A stretch of DNA of 16,011 nt from JACDAV01 sp036556145 (GCA_036556145.1 DATBKB010000075.1:1-16011), one strand, 5' to 3'; counted from the first letter of the stretch, positions 7,541 to 14,990 are shown. Notes: generated from the letters alone by a model not told the origin. Numbers and translations are program-made.

Positions 7541-9033
7541 CCCGGGACGCCGCGGGCGTCGGCGAGGGACTGGCCGCCGCCAGACCAGCACGCCCGATCG
7601 TCACGGGGGAGGCGATTCATGTCGTCGGCGTCGCCGGTGCCGGCGCATCCGCGGCCGCGCTCCTTGCCCATCGCGCCGGCGCGCACGTGACCGGTTGCGA
7701 TGCGGGCGGGCCGTCCCCATACACGGCGGCGCTCGATGCGGTCGGCATCCCGGTCTCGTGGGCCCACGACCCCGCTCACGTGACCGCCGTGCGCCCGGAC
7801 CGGCTCGCCGTCACCAAGGCGATCACGGCCGTCGACGCGCACCACCCGGAGCTCGAGGCGGCACGCGCGGCCGGCGTTCCGCTCGAGCCCTGGCAGCAGG
7901 TCGTGGCGGACGCGGCCGTCGGGCGGACGCTCGTCGCCGTAGCGGGCACGCACGGCAAGAGCACGACCGCAGGCTGGCTCGTCCACGTCCTCGTCGCGGC
8001 GGGCCATGACCCGGCGGCCTTTGTCGGCGCGCTCCTGCCCCCCGAGCTGACCGGCGGCCTTCCCGCGACCGCGCGCTGGGGCAGGGGACCGGCGTTCGTC
8101 GTCGAGGCCGACGAGTACGCCGGCAACTTCGACGCGTACCGGCCGGACATCGCGATCGTGACGTCCGCCGAGTGGGACCATCCCGACGTCTTCGCCGATC
8201 GCGACGCCGTGATCGCCGCCTTTGCGGCCTGGCTCGGCAACGCGCGCGACGGAGCGACGCTCGTCGCGAACGCCGGGGACGACGGCGTGAAGGCGCTCAT
8301 CGACCGGTTGCGCGACGCCCGTCTCCGCCTCGCCACCTACGCCCTCACGGACGATCAGGCGCCGGACCGGCATGCACGGCTCCTCGGCCGGATCGTGGAT
8401 GCGGATCGCTCGGGGACGACCGTCGAGATTCGGGGCCTGGGCTCCGAGCCTTCGATCACGGTCCGGCTCGCGACGGCGGGTCGACACAACGTCGCGAATG
8501 CCCTCGCCGTTGCGGCCGCGGCCGAGGCGCTGGGCGTCGAGAGCGCCGCCATCGCCGACGGCCTCGGGACGTTCCCCGGCGTCGGCCGGCGCCTCGAGCG
8601 GAAGGGCGAGGCCCGGGGGGTCGTCGTCTACGACGACTACGGCCACCATCCGACCGCGATCCGCGCGACCATCGGCGCGATCCGCCAGCGGGAGCCCGGG
8701 CGCCGCGTGTGGGCCGTCTACGAGCCGCTCACCTACCACCGCACCGCGGCGCTGCTCGACGACTTCGCCGAGGCGCTCGCGACCGCCGATGCCGTGGCGA
8801 TCGCCGACATCTGGGCCGGGCGCGACCCCGACACGACCGTGGCGACGCCCCAGGGACTGGCGGACGCGGTTGCCCGGCGGCGACCCGGGATGACGGTCGA
8901 TGCGCCGGGCTCGGTCGAGGCCACGGCGGACTGGCTCGCCGGCGAAGTCCGGCCGGGTGACGCCGTCCTCGTGATGGGTGGCGGCAAGAGCTACCGGATC
9001 GGCGAGCGGCTGCTCGAGCGCCTGTCGGACTGA
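7537..9033 (+). CDS. murC: UDP-N-acetylmuramate--L-alanine ligase family protein (MurC)
   Basis: MurC adds L-alanine to UDP-MurNAc, the first step of the peptidoglycan stem peptide, in the cytoplasm with ATP. I chose GTG 7537 because it overlaps the pncC stop (GTGA). It gives 498 residues, a normal length, and keeps the N-terminal nucleotide-sugar motif HVVGVAGAGASA (about 28-39). The longer open frame back to 7081 overlaps pncC and is not coding. The ATP P-loop GTHGKSTT is at 137-144, the metal/ATP region EADEYAGNF at 190-198, then TSAEWDHPDVF. The central ATP-domain signature YDDYGHHPTAI and the C-terminal domain VYEPLTYHRTAALLDDF follow, ending in VMGGGKSY. EADEY is also found in Mpl (the recycling ligase), so the substrate could differ; MurC is the preferred call. 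Confidence 0.85.
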   Translation: MTRDAAGVGEGLAAARPARPIVTGEAIHVVGVAGAGASAAALLAHRAGAHVTGCDAGGPSPYTAALDAVGIPVSWAHDPAHVTAVRPDRLAVTKAITAVDAHHPELEAARAAGVPLEPWQQVVADAAVGRTLVAVAGTHGKSTTAGWLVHVLVAAGHDPAAFVGALLPPELTGGLPATARWGRGPAFVVEADEYAGNFDAYRPDIAIVTSAEWDHPDVFADRDAVIAAFAAWLGNARDGATLVANAGDDGVKALIDRLRDARLRLATYALTDDQAPDRHARLLGRIVDADRSGTTVEIRGLGSEPSITVRLATAGRHNVANALAVAAAAEALGVESAAIADGLGTFPGVGRRLERKGEARGVVVYDDYGHHPTAIRATIGAIRQREPGRRVWAVYEPLTYHRTAALLDDFAEALATADAVAIADIWAGRDPDTTVATPQGLADAVARRRPGMTVDAPGSVEATADWLAGEVRPGDAVLVMGGGKSYRIGERLLERLSD

Positions 9034-9062
9034 TCGACCCGATCGGGCTCCACGGGTACCAT
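9034..9062 (+). promoter_or_regulatory. Candidate sigma-70 promoter for yajQ
   Basis: TCGACC (9034-9039) and TACCAT (9057-9062) are separated by 17 bases. Each matches four of six bases of TTGACA and TATAAT. It starts immediately after the murC stop and would give a leader of about 33 bases before yajQ. An inverted repeat CCACGGG/CCCGTGG (9050-9056 and 9073-9079) overlaps the -10 region and could be an operator or simply GC-rich chance. Confidence 0.4.
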
Positions 9063-9101
9063 GGGGAACCGCCCCGTGGCGGCGGCACAGGGAGGAGCCA
9101 G

Positions 9102-9593
9102 ATGGCCGGAGAGGTGTCGTTTGACGTCGTCAGCGAGTTCGACGAGCAGGAGCTCCGGAACGCCCTCGACCAGGTCCGGCGCGAGGTCCAGCAGCGCTAC
9201 GACTTCCGGGGAGCGACCGTCGATCTGGAGCACGCGAAAGGCGAGCTGACACTCCTGACGGACGACGAGTTTCGCGCGAAGGCCGTGAAGGACCTCGTCG
9301 AGTCGAAGGCCGTGCGGCGGGGCCTCTCGCTGAAGATCTTCGAGTGGGGCAAGCTCGAGCCGGCCGGCGGCGGCAAGGTTCGCCAGACGATCGGCCTGCG
9401 CCGCGGCCTCGACGACCCGCTGGCGAAGAAGTTGCAAAAGCTCATCCGCGACGAGTTCCCGAAGGTCAAGTCGCAAATCCAGGGCGACGCCATCCGCGTG
9501 TCCGGCAAGAGCAAGGACGAGCTCCAGCGAGTCATCGGCCGGCTGCGCGAGCTCGATGAGACGGTGCCGCTGCAGTTCCAGAACTACCGGTAG
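9102..9593 (+). CDS. yajQ: YajQ family cyclic-di-GMP/nucleotide-binding protein
   Basis: YajQ proteins are small cytosolic proteins of two RRM-like ferredoxin folds. Some homologues bind cyclic di-GMP and act with transcription factors, and others bind tRNA or GTP. The role in this organism is not known. The 163 residues match the usual length exactly. Recognisable blocks are SFDVVSEFDEQELRNALDQV, QQRYDFRGATVDLE, VRRGLSLKIFEWGKLEPAGG, VRQTIGLRRGLDDPLAKKLQ and the terminal VPLQFQNYR. The start is fixed by the ribosome-binding site GGAGGAG at 9091-9097. It is separated from the upstream operon by a candidate promoter, so it may be expressed on its own together with the mini-protein downstream. 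Confidence 0.94.
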   Translation: MAGEVSFDVVSEFDEQELRNALDQVRREVQQRYDFRGATVDLEHAKGELTLLTDDEFRAKAVKDLVESKAVRRGLSLKIFEWGKLEPAGGGKVRQTIGLRRGLDDPLAKKLQKLIRDEFPKVKSQIQGDAIRVSGKSKDELQRVIGRLRELDETVPLQFQNYR

Positions 9594-9602
9594 GTCGCCG
9601 GG

Positions 9603-9707
9603 TTGCTGCCGGGGGCCCGACTTGCGCGGATCCTCATGATCCTGGTCGCGGTGATCGTCATCCTGGGCCTCGTGCTCTCGGCGATGTCACTGCCGATCGG
9701 CTTCTAG
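9603..9707 (+). CDS. Putative 34-residue single-span membrane mini-protein
   Basis: Short open frame in the gap between yajQ and the next gene. From TTG 9603 it reads LPGARLARILMILVAVIVIL and then GLVLSAMSLPIGF before a TAG stop. That is a short basic N-terminus followed by about 20 uninterrupted hydrophobic residues, the shape of a small membrane protein. Starts at ATG 9636 or GTG 9651 are possible but would remove the Arg residues. A weak AGGT lies about seven bases before TTG. It is only nine bases after the yajQ stop and sixteen before the next start, so it fits the gene spacing. I do not recognise a family. Chance cannot be excluded at this length. Confidence 0.5.
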   Translation: MLPGARLARILMILVAVIVILGLVLSAMSLPIGF

Positions 9708-9723
9708 TGTTGGAGACGGATCG

Positions 9724-11733
9724 ATGATCGACCAGCAGGGGACGGCTTCGCCGTCGACCGAGACGACCGAGAGCACGGACTCACAGGAGCTCGCCGACAC
9801 GACGGACTCGACCGAACAATTCGAGGCCCCGCAGGCGACCGAGACAGCGCCGCGGGAGACGAGCGAGGCTGTCGACGACGGCCACGGCGCGACCGACGAG
9901 GTCGCCGCGCCGGTCGAGCCGGACCCCGAGGCGCCGCTGGCGGACCTCGACCGCGCCGCCGAGCCGATCCCGCCGACGACGACCACCGCCGAGGCATCGA
10001 CCGAGTCATCCGCGGCAGCCTCCGTCGAGGATTCGCCGGAGGCGCCGCCCGCGCCGCCGGCCGAGGAGACTCCGGCCGTGCCGCGGACGGTCGGGCGGCT
10101 CGTCGCCGACGCCCTGCGCGCCGCGGGCGTTCGCTACGCGTTCACCGTCCCCGGCGAGAGCTTCCTCGGCCTTCTCGAGGGGCTCGACGGCGCGGGCATC
10201 CGCGTTGTCGCGACGCGCCACGAGGGCGCGGCCTCGTTCATGGCCGAGGCCTACGGGCAGCTCACCGGCCGGCCGGCCGCGTGCCTCGCGACGCGCGCCG
10301 TCGGCGCCGCCAATCTCGCGATCGGGATTCACACCGCACGCCAGAACTCCACGCCGATGTTCGCCCTCGTGGGCCAGGTCGAGCGGCAGTTCCGGGGTCG
10401 CGAGGCGTTCCAGGAGGTCGACCAGGTCGACACGTTCGGACGCGTCGCGAAGTGGGCCGCCGAGCCGCGCGAGCCCGCGGCGGTCGTCACCGCGGTTGGC
10501 GAGGCGATCCGGCACGCGCTCGGCGGACGGCCCGGTCCGGTCCTCCTGTCCCTTCCCGAGGATCTCCTCGACGAGATGGTACCGGCGGGGCTCGACGTCG
10601 ACACGAGCCGGCCGAGCCCGCCTCGGGCCGACGTGCCCGAAGTCCGCGCCGTGCTCCAGCTGCTGGCGTCGGCCGAGCGCCCGGTGATCCTCGCCGGGGC
10701 AGGCGTCCTTCGGGCTCGCACCTCGAGCGACCTGACCCGCTTCGCGGAGATGCTCGAGGTGCCGGTCGTTGCGGCGTGGCGCCGTGGCGACGTCGTTTCC
10801 AACGAGCACCCGCTGTTCCTCGGGATGGCGGGCTACGGCTCGCCGGCCGCGGTCCGCGAGCGCCTCGAGCGCGCCGACGCCATGCTCGTCATCGGCTGCC
10901 GTCTGAGCGAGGTCACGAGCTTCGGCTACCGCGTTCCGGCCGAGGGCACGCGTTGGGCCCACGTCGACCTCGCACCTCGCGACGGTCGGGACGGGCTCGT
11001 CGGGCCGGCGATCGCCGTGCGCTCCGACGCCCGGGCATTCCTCCGGGCCGCCGTGCAGCGGCTTCGCGCGTCGGCCCTCCTCGCGGCGCCGCTCGATGCT
11101 CGCCGCGTCGAGAACGAGCGCGACCGTGCGGCCTGGGAGCAGGCTGCGAACGTCGAGGGAGGGGAGTGGTCGGGCCCCGGCGTCCATCCCGGCAAGGTCA
11201 TCACCGCGCTGCGCCAGTCGCTGCCCGACGAGGCGATCCTCACCACCGATGCCGGGAACTTCGGTGGCTGGGCGGCTCGCGGCTTCCGCTTCCGGCGCCC
11301 CGGAACATTCCTCGGACCGACGTCCGGGGCGATGGGCTACGGACTCCCCGCGGCGATCGCCGCGGCGCTCGTCCACCGCGATCGGCCGGTCGTCGCCCTG
11401 GTCGGGGACGGCGGCCTCGCGATGTCGATGGCCGAGCTCGAGACCGCCGTCCGCGAGCACACCCGCGTCGTCGTCCTCGCGTTCGACAACGAGCGCTACG
11501 GGACGATCCGGATGCACCAGGAGGCGCGGTCCGGAGGCACCGTTGGAACGGACCTCGGGCCGATCGACTTCGCCGGCGTCGCCCGGGCGTGTGGCGCCCG
11601 CGGCGTCCGTGTCGACACCGACGACGCGTTCGAGCCGGCGCTGCGGCAGGCGCTCACGGCCGACAAGCCCACGGTGATCCAGCTGGTGCTCGACCGCCGC
11701 TGGGTCTCGGTCGACCAGCCGGCAGTCGGGTAG
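9724..11733 (+). CDS. Thiamine-diphosphate enzyme, acetolactate-synthase-like, with acidic N-terminal extension
   Basis: Belongs to the pyruvate-decarboxylating/acetolactate-synthase-like ThDP superfamily. Residues from about 119 follow the standard order. First comes the PYR domain (TVGRLVADALRAAGVRYAFT; Glu167 in RHEGAASFMAEAYG is the cofactor-activating glutamate). Next is the central domain (about 310-440, PVILAGAGVLRA). Last is the PP domain, with the ThDP/Mg motif GDGG at 561-564 and Asp588-Asn589 (FDNERYG). The substrate cannot be told; a real acetolactate synthase would usually sit with ilvN or ilvC, which are absent. Residues 1-118 are Glu/Thr/Ser/Ala/Pro-rich, strongly acidic, without Lys or Cys, and appear disordered; such an extension is not part of the family. 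GGAG at 9712-9715 precedes the ATG. The gene ends convergently with minus-strand genes. Confidence 0.88.
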   Translation: MIDQQGTASPSTETTESTDSQELADTTDSTEQFEAPQATETAPRETSEAVDDGHGATDEVAAPVEPDPEAPLADLDRAAEPIPPTTTTAEASTESSAAASVEDSPEAPPAPPAEETPAVPRTVGRLVADALRAAGVRYAFTVPGESFLGLLEGLDGAGIRVVATRHEGAASFMAEAYGQLTGRPAACLATRAVGAANLAIGIHTARQNSTPMFALVGQVERQFRGREAFQEVDQVDTFGRVAKWAAEPREPAAVVTAVGEAIRHALGGRPGPVLLSLPEDLLDEMVPAGLDVDTSRPSPPRADVPEVRAVLQLLASAERPVILAGAGVLRARTSSDLTRFAEMLEVPVVAAWRRGDVVSNEHPLFLGMAGYGSPAAVRERLERADAMLVIGCRLSEVTSFGYRVPAEGTRWAHVDLAPRDGRDGLVGPAIAVRSDARAFLRAAVQRLRASALLAAPLDARRVENERDRAAWEQAANVEGGEWSGPGVHPGKVITALRQSLPDEAILTTDAGNFGGWAARGFRFRRPGTFLGPTSGAMGYGLPAAIAAALVHRDRPVVALVGDGGLAMSMAELETAVREHTRVVVLAFDNERYGTIRMHQEARSGGTVGTDLGPIDFAGVARACGARGVRVDTDDAFEPALRQALTADKPTVIQLVLDRRWVSVDQPAVG

Positions 11734-11750
11734 GCGGCCCCGAGGCCGCC
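11733..11750. terminator. GC-rich hairpin between convergent genes
   Basis: GGCGGCC and GGCCGCC form a perfect seven-base-pair stem with a CCGA loop, overlapping the TAG stop of the ThDP enzyme. There is no T-run on either side, so it may be a weak or Rho-assisted, bidirectional terminator. Its position between converging genes is the main support. Confidence 0.4.
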
Positions 11751-11758
11751 GGAGCCGG

Positions 11759-11950
11759 TCAGGCCCGGGTCGGCGCCTCCGAGGCGCGAGCGAGCCGCTC
11801 GCGAAGCCCGATCGGCCACGTCCGGGTCAGGAGGATCCGCACGTGGGCGGCCTCCGTCCGGCGCCGCTCAGGCGACTCCAGCCGGCGGACGTGCTCGCGG
11901 AACGCCGCGGCGTCGTCGGCGGTCGGTTCGGGGCGGTTGCGAGGAAACAT
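11759..11950 (-). CDS. Doubtful small basic ORF (63 residues)
   Basis: An open frame downstream of the large membrane protein on the same strand. From the ATG at 11950 it reads MFPRNRPEPTADDAAAFREH and continues with several Arg/Glu-rich helices (VRRLESPERRRTEAAHVRIL), ending APTRA. The mix of charged and hydrophobic residues is protein-like, but no clear Shine-Dalgarno precedes the ATG and I recognise no family. The frame stays open upstream to 12151, but that part runs into the 3' end of the neighbouring gene and is Gly/Arg-rich like a shadow. It could be a genuine small gene or chance in GC-rich DNA. Confidence 0.3.
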   Translation of the reverse strand: MFPRNRPEPTADDAAAFREHVRRLESPERRRTEAAHVRILLTRTWPIGLRERLARASEAPTRA

Positions 11951-12021
11951 GGCGCGCAGGGTCCACCGGCCGGTGCGTCCCGGCAACCCGGTGATTGGGG
12001 GCACCACCCCCCGGCGATAGT

Positions 12022-12050
12022 CCGGGTCGGGCCCCCGGGCCCAGTCCCGG
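12022..12050 (-). terminator. Inverted repeat just after the large membrane-protein gene
   Basis: Nested complementary arms CCGGG/CCCGG (12022-12026 and 12046-12050) and GGGCC/GGCCC (12029-12033 and 12038-12042) make a long hairpin directly after the minus-strand stop at 12052. There is no U-run, so termination efficiency is uncertain. A second short repeat, GGGGG/CCCCC (11997-12001 and 12007-12011), follows. Nothing else is visible in the interval 11951-12051. Confidence 0.35.
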
Positions 12051-12051
12051 C

Positions 12052-13956
12052 TCAACGATCGAGCTGCCCGCGAAGCTTCGCCGCCTCCTCTCGGAGCTGC
12101 GCCGCCTCGGCCCGAAGACCGTCGATCTTCGCCTTGGTGCTTTCGAACCACCCGGTCGGGGCACCCGAGCCGGCGCTGGCCTCCCGCCTGTTCACGACGT
12201 CGGCGAAGAGTCGCGTCGCCTCCTCGAAGTCGACGGGCGCCTGCTCCTTCGCCAACTCCGAGCTGTACCGGCTCTGGAGCTCGTTCGCCTCCTCCTCCTT
12301 CTTCGCCGCGAGGGCCTCCATCGCCTCCGCGTCGTCACGCCGCGAGTCCCTCGCGACGGTCGAGATTCGACCCGAGCCGAGGAACCGGGGGCCGAACCCG
12401 AAGCCCAGGCCGCCGGCCATCAGCGCGAGGCCAAGCACGATCAGGAGCGGATTGCTGCCGCCGGTGGTCGCGGGGGGCGGGGAGGTGACGCCCGATGGCG
12501 CGGGCGTCGGCGCGGCCGTCGGGGCCGCCGTCGCAACGGGGCTGGGCGACGCGCCGGGCGCACTCGCCGCCATGCCGTACGGGGCGTGGACCGCAAGGAC
12601 TGTCCCATTCCGGCCGGTCGCGATGATCGTCAGCGGCTGGTCGTCGCTGTCCCAGGCCGCATCGCGCGGCGTCGGCGCATCGGCGCTGCAGCCCGTGGCG
12701 TCGCGGCAGACCCGCGTGGGATCGCCTTCGATGGCGAAGTTCCAGAAGGTCTGGCCGCCGTACGTCCCGCGGACCATGATCGGCAGGTAGGTCCGGATGT
12801 CCGGGTCGCCGTTCGAGCCAACGATCACGTGGACCCGCTGGCCCGGCGCGATGTCGAGCAGCCCGAGGCCGCCGAGGCCCGTTTGCGGATTGAAGAACTC
12901 GAGGCGTCCCGGGGCATTGCCGTACGGCGGCGGCTCGAGGATCGGCTGGGTCATGTTGCCGCGGAACCGATAGCCGCACCCGTCCGGCTGCAGATAGAGC
13001 CCGCCGATGTAGCTGCCGCGGATCATGCCGCGGTACGACTGGCCCTCACCCGCCGCCTCGAACCGGCCGTCCTGATCGATCGTGCCCGTCGAGACGTGGT
13101 TGAGACCGAGTTGCGTCAGCGTCAACAGCCCCGCGTTCACGGAGACCTGGAAGCCCGACTGGAAGCGCGGCGTCGGGCAGTTGCCCTCGCTCTGCTCGAA
13201 GTCAACGAGACCGATCGTCGTGCCGGTGACCGGGGCCGCGGTCGGAACGCTCGTCGGCCGGGCGGTCGGCGCGACGGTCGCGACGGCGGCCGAGCTGGGT
13301 GACGGCGCAGCACCACCCGGACCGCCGGTCGTCCCGAGGAGCTCGGGCTGGACGCCCAGGGCGAGCATCCCGGCACCGATGATCGCGGTGATGACGCCGA
13401 TGATCTCGCGGCAGCTCGCGCCCGAGCCGAACGTCCACGGCGCGTTGTCCCAGAAACGCCGCTCCTTGTCGGGCTCCGCGCCGGCCTCCTGCCGGTCCTT
13501 CGCGTAGTTCTTCGCCGCCTCGCTGCCCCCCCACTCGGGATTGACGTCGTCGATCTCGCTGAGGATGTCCTCGTCCGGAGGCAGGTTCGCAATCTGCTCC
13601 TCGATCCGTTGGAGCTCGGCTCGAGCGTCGGCGGCTGCCTTCTCGGCGGCGGCCGCCCTGTCGGCGACCTCGACGTCGGGCGGGGGCAGCTCCGGGAGAG
13701 GCCCGCTGACGATCGTGTCGCCTCCCGCCCACGCGGCCTCGAAGAAACCGTCCCTGCCCCGCTCCGCCGCATTCGCCTCGGCCGCCGCCTCGTCCGCTTC
13801 GCGCTGCTTCGCTTCGCGGTTCTTCTCGACCTCGTCCTTCGCCTTTTGCGCATCGCGCTCGGCCTGACGGACGCGGTCCTGGGCCTGGAAGCGCTGGTAC
13901 TCGAGGTCCTCCCGGACACGGCGCGCGATCGCCTCGGCCTCGAACTCGTCGGGCAC
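12052..13956 (-). CDS. Two-membrane-span protein with terminal coiled coils and exported beta-rich domains, unknown function
   Basis: The start is GTG 13956, preceded on this strand by a purine-rich GGGAGGGAG. The frame is open to 14118, but that part is Arg-rich and lacks a start with a ribosome-binding site. Layout of the 634 residues: a charged helical segment (about 1-75, with REDLEYQRFQAQDRVRQAER) probably coiled coil; a second helical stretch around 100-135; membrane helix 1 (about 186-206, IIGVITAIIGAGMLALGVQP); a Ser/Thr/Pro-rich linker; a beta-rich region (about 240-480) with paired Cys that looks exported; another Ala/Pro/Thr linker; membrane helix 2 (about 503-525, LLIVLGLALMAGGLGFGFGP); and a C-terminal coiled coil ending EAAQLREEAAKLRGQLDR. 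Both termini would be cytoplasmic. I recognise no family. It may link an envelope sensor domain to cytoplasmic partners (speculation). Confidence 0.75.
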   Translation of the reverse strand: MPDEFEAEAIARRVREDLEYQRFQAQDRVRQAERDAQKAKDEVEKNREAKQREADEAAAEANAAERGRDGFFEAAWAGGDTIVSGPLPELPPPDVEVADRAAAAEKAAADARAELQRIEEQIANLPPDEDILSEIDDVNPEWGGSEAAKNYAKDRQEAGAEPDKERRFWDNAPWTFGSGASCREIIGVITAIIGAGMLALGVQPELLGTTGGPGGAAPSPSSAAVATVAPTARPTSVPTAAPVTGTTIGLVDFEQSEGNCPTPRFQSGFQVSVNAGLLTLTQLGLNHVSTGTIDQDGRFEAAGEGQSYRGMIRGSYIGGLYLQPDGCGYRFRGNMTQPILEPPPYGNAPGRLEFFNPQTGLGGLGLLDIAPGQRVHVIVGSNGDPDIRTYLPIMVRGTYGGQTFWNFAIEGDPTRVCRDATGCSADAPTPRDAAWDSDDQPLTIIATGRNGTVLAVHAPYGMAASAPGASPSPVATAAPTAAPTPAPSGVTSPPPATTGGSNPLLIVLGLALMAGGLGFGFGPRFLGSGRISTVARDSRRDDAEAMEALAAKKEEEANELQSRYSSELAKEQAPVDFEEATRLFADVVNRREASAGSGAPTGWFESTKAKIDGLRAEAAQLREEAAKLRGQLDR

Positions 13957-14011
13957 GGCTCCCTCCCTCGCCGGCCCGCACGTGGACGGATTGCGGCCGG
14001 CAATTTCGGGC

Positions 14012-14040
14012 ACGATAAGCGACACCGGATCGCGCGTACA
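14012..14040 (-). promoter_or_regulatory. Weak candidate promoter for the two-span membrane protein
   Basis: On the minus strand, TGTACG (14040-14035) and TATCGT (14017-14012) are spaced 17 bases apart, matching three and four of six consensus bases. It lies in the 106-base gap before the GTG at 13956. Matches are modest and the call is tentative. No other feature is seen in this gap. Confidence 0.25.
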
Positions 14041-14062
14041 GAGAGAGACGAACGTCGTCGGC

Positions 14063-14269
14063 CTAGCGGCCGGTCGTCGAGCCCTTTCGCCGCCGCTTCT
14101 TCGGCGGAAGCGTTGCATCAGCCTTCGCCGCCTTGGCCTGGGCGTCCTGGATCTGCTTGAAGACTTTGCCCATGCCCGGCCGCATCAGGTCGCGTTCGCG
14201 CGCCGCGGCATCGCGGTCCCGTCGCCGGACGCGGTCCGCTTCGCGCGCGTCGAGGTCGTCGTCAGGCAC
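14063..14269 (-). CDS. Small highly charged hypothetical protein
   Basis: A 68-residue product from a GTG start that overlaps the end of the methyltransferase gene by eight bases (GTGCCTGA), which suggests coupled translation. The first half is Asp/Arg-rich (MPDDDLDAREADRVRRRDRD). The middle, GMGKVFKQIQDAQAKAAKAD, looks like an amphipathic helix. The end, PPKKRRRKGSTTGR, is strongly basic, as in nucleic-acid-binding tails. I recognise no family. The coupling and protein-like middle part argue that it is real; binding to RNA or DNA is only a guess from charge. Confidence 0.5.
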   Translation of the reverse strand: MPDDDLDAREADRVRRRDRDAAARERDLMRPGMGKVFKQIQDAQAKAAKADATLPPKKRRRKGSTTGR

Positions 14270-14945
14270 GGCCGGCCGGTCGGAGCAGGTAGTGGCGGTA
14301 GCCGTAATCGCCCTGCCAGTTCCGATCCTCCGCGACCACCTCGAGGCCGGCGTCGGCGAACCACGCGAGGGCCCGGTCGCGGCCGGGATAGAAGTGATAG
14401 CCGGCGACGTCGCCCTCGATCACCTCGCCCGGGACGATCGGCAACCCGGCGGCCGAACCGGCGGCAAACCCGGCATCGATCTCCGCCTGGTCGATCTCCT
14501 CGACCGTGAGGTAGTGGTGGCCGCCCGGGCGAACGGCCCGACGCAGGTTGGCGAGAACGGTCGGCCAGTCCTCCGGCGGCACGTTCTCGATCGAGTCGAT
14601 CGTCATCGTCGCGTCGAACTCGCCGTCGAAGCGCATCTCCTGCAGGCCCACCCGATGCAGCGCCGTCGCGAGGCCCTTCGCCTCCGCCGAGGCGAGCATC
14701 CCGGCCGACTGGTCGGCGCCCACGACCCGCCGGCCGGCGCGGGTCACGAACTCGAAGTACCGGCCGGTTCCGCACGGCACGTCGAGGACGACACCGTCCG
14801 GCGGCGTCGTGGCGAGCAGCCGATCGATGAAGCCGACGTGCATCGGCTGGATCGGGTCGATGACCTCGTCGTACGTGGGCCCTTCGCCGTCGTACGTCCG
14901 AACCACCGCGTCGCGCCGTTCGCGCAGCCACGCGCCGCGATCCAT
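14262..14945 (-). CDS. Class I SAM-dependent methyltransferase, substrate unknown
   Basis: The frame is open to 14975, but the start is set at ATG 14945 because GGAGGAG lies five bases upstream. It gives 227 residues. SAM-binding motif I is VVLDVPCGTGR at residues 52-62, then motif II with GADQSAGML (acidic residue contacting the ribose), a post-motif region FDATMTIDSIENVPPEDWP, and motif III around AVRPGGHHYLTVEE. The C-terminal part has YHFYPGRDRALAWFADAGLE, a segment common in Methyltransf_11/25-type enzymes. The final RHYLLRPA strand completes the fold. Target may be a small molecule, but this cannot be read from sequence. It is transcribed divergently from the sulfurtransferase and followed by a coupled small gene. 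Confidence 0.85.
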   Translation of the reverse strand: MDRGAWLRERRDAVVRTYDGEGPTYDEVIDPIQPMHVGFIDRLLATTPPDGVVLDVPCGTGRYFEFVTRAGRRVVGADQSAGMLASAEAKGLATALHRVGLQEMRFDGEFDATMTIDSIENVPPEDWPTVLANLRRAVRPGGHHYLTVEEIDQAEIDAGFAAGSAAGLPIVPGEVIEGDVAGYHFYPGRDRALAWFADAGLEVVAEDRNWQGDYGYRHYLLRPAGRA

Positions 14946-14990
14946 CTCACTCCTCCATGGGGCCGGCGGACGCAACAGTACGCCAGCGAC

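Noticed and set aside
10006..11517. 503-codon minus-strand open frame opposite the ThDP enzyme
   Set aside because: Antisense shadow without recognisable motifs; the plus strand carries the complete ThDP motifs.
11771..11787. Short inverted repeat GCGCCT/AGGCGC as a second terminator
   Set aside because: Six pairs with a three-base loop, no T-run, and inside the doubtful small ORF; such repeats are frequent by chance at this GC content.
11843..13302. Plus-strand open frames opposite the two-span membrane protein
   Set aside because: They are Arg/Ala/Gly-rich shadows; only the minus strand shows membrane helices, coiled coils and linkers in a sensible order.
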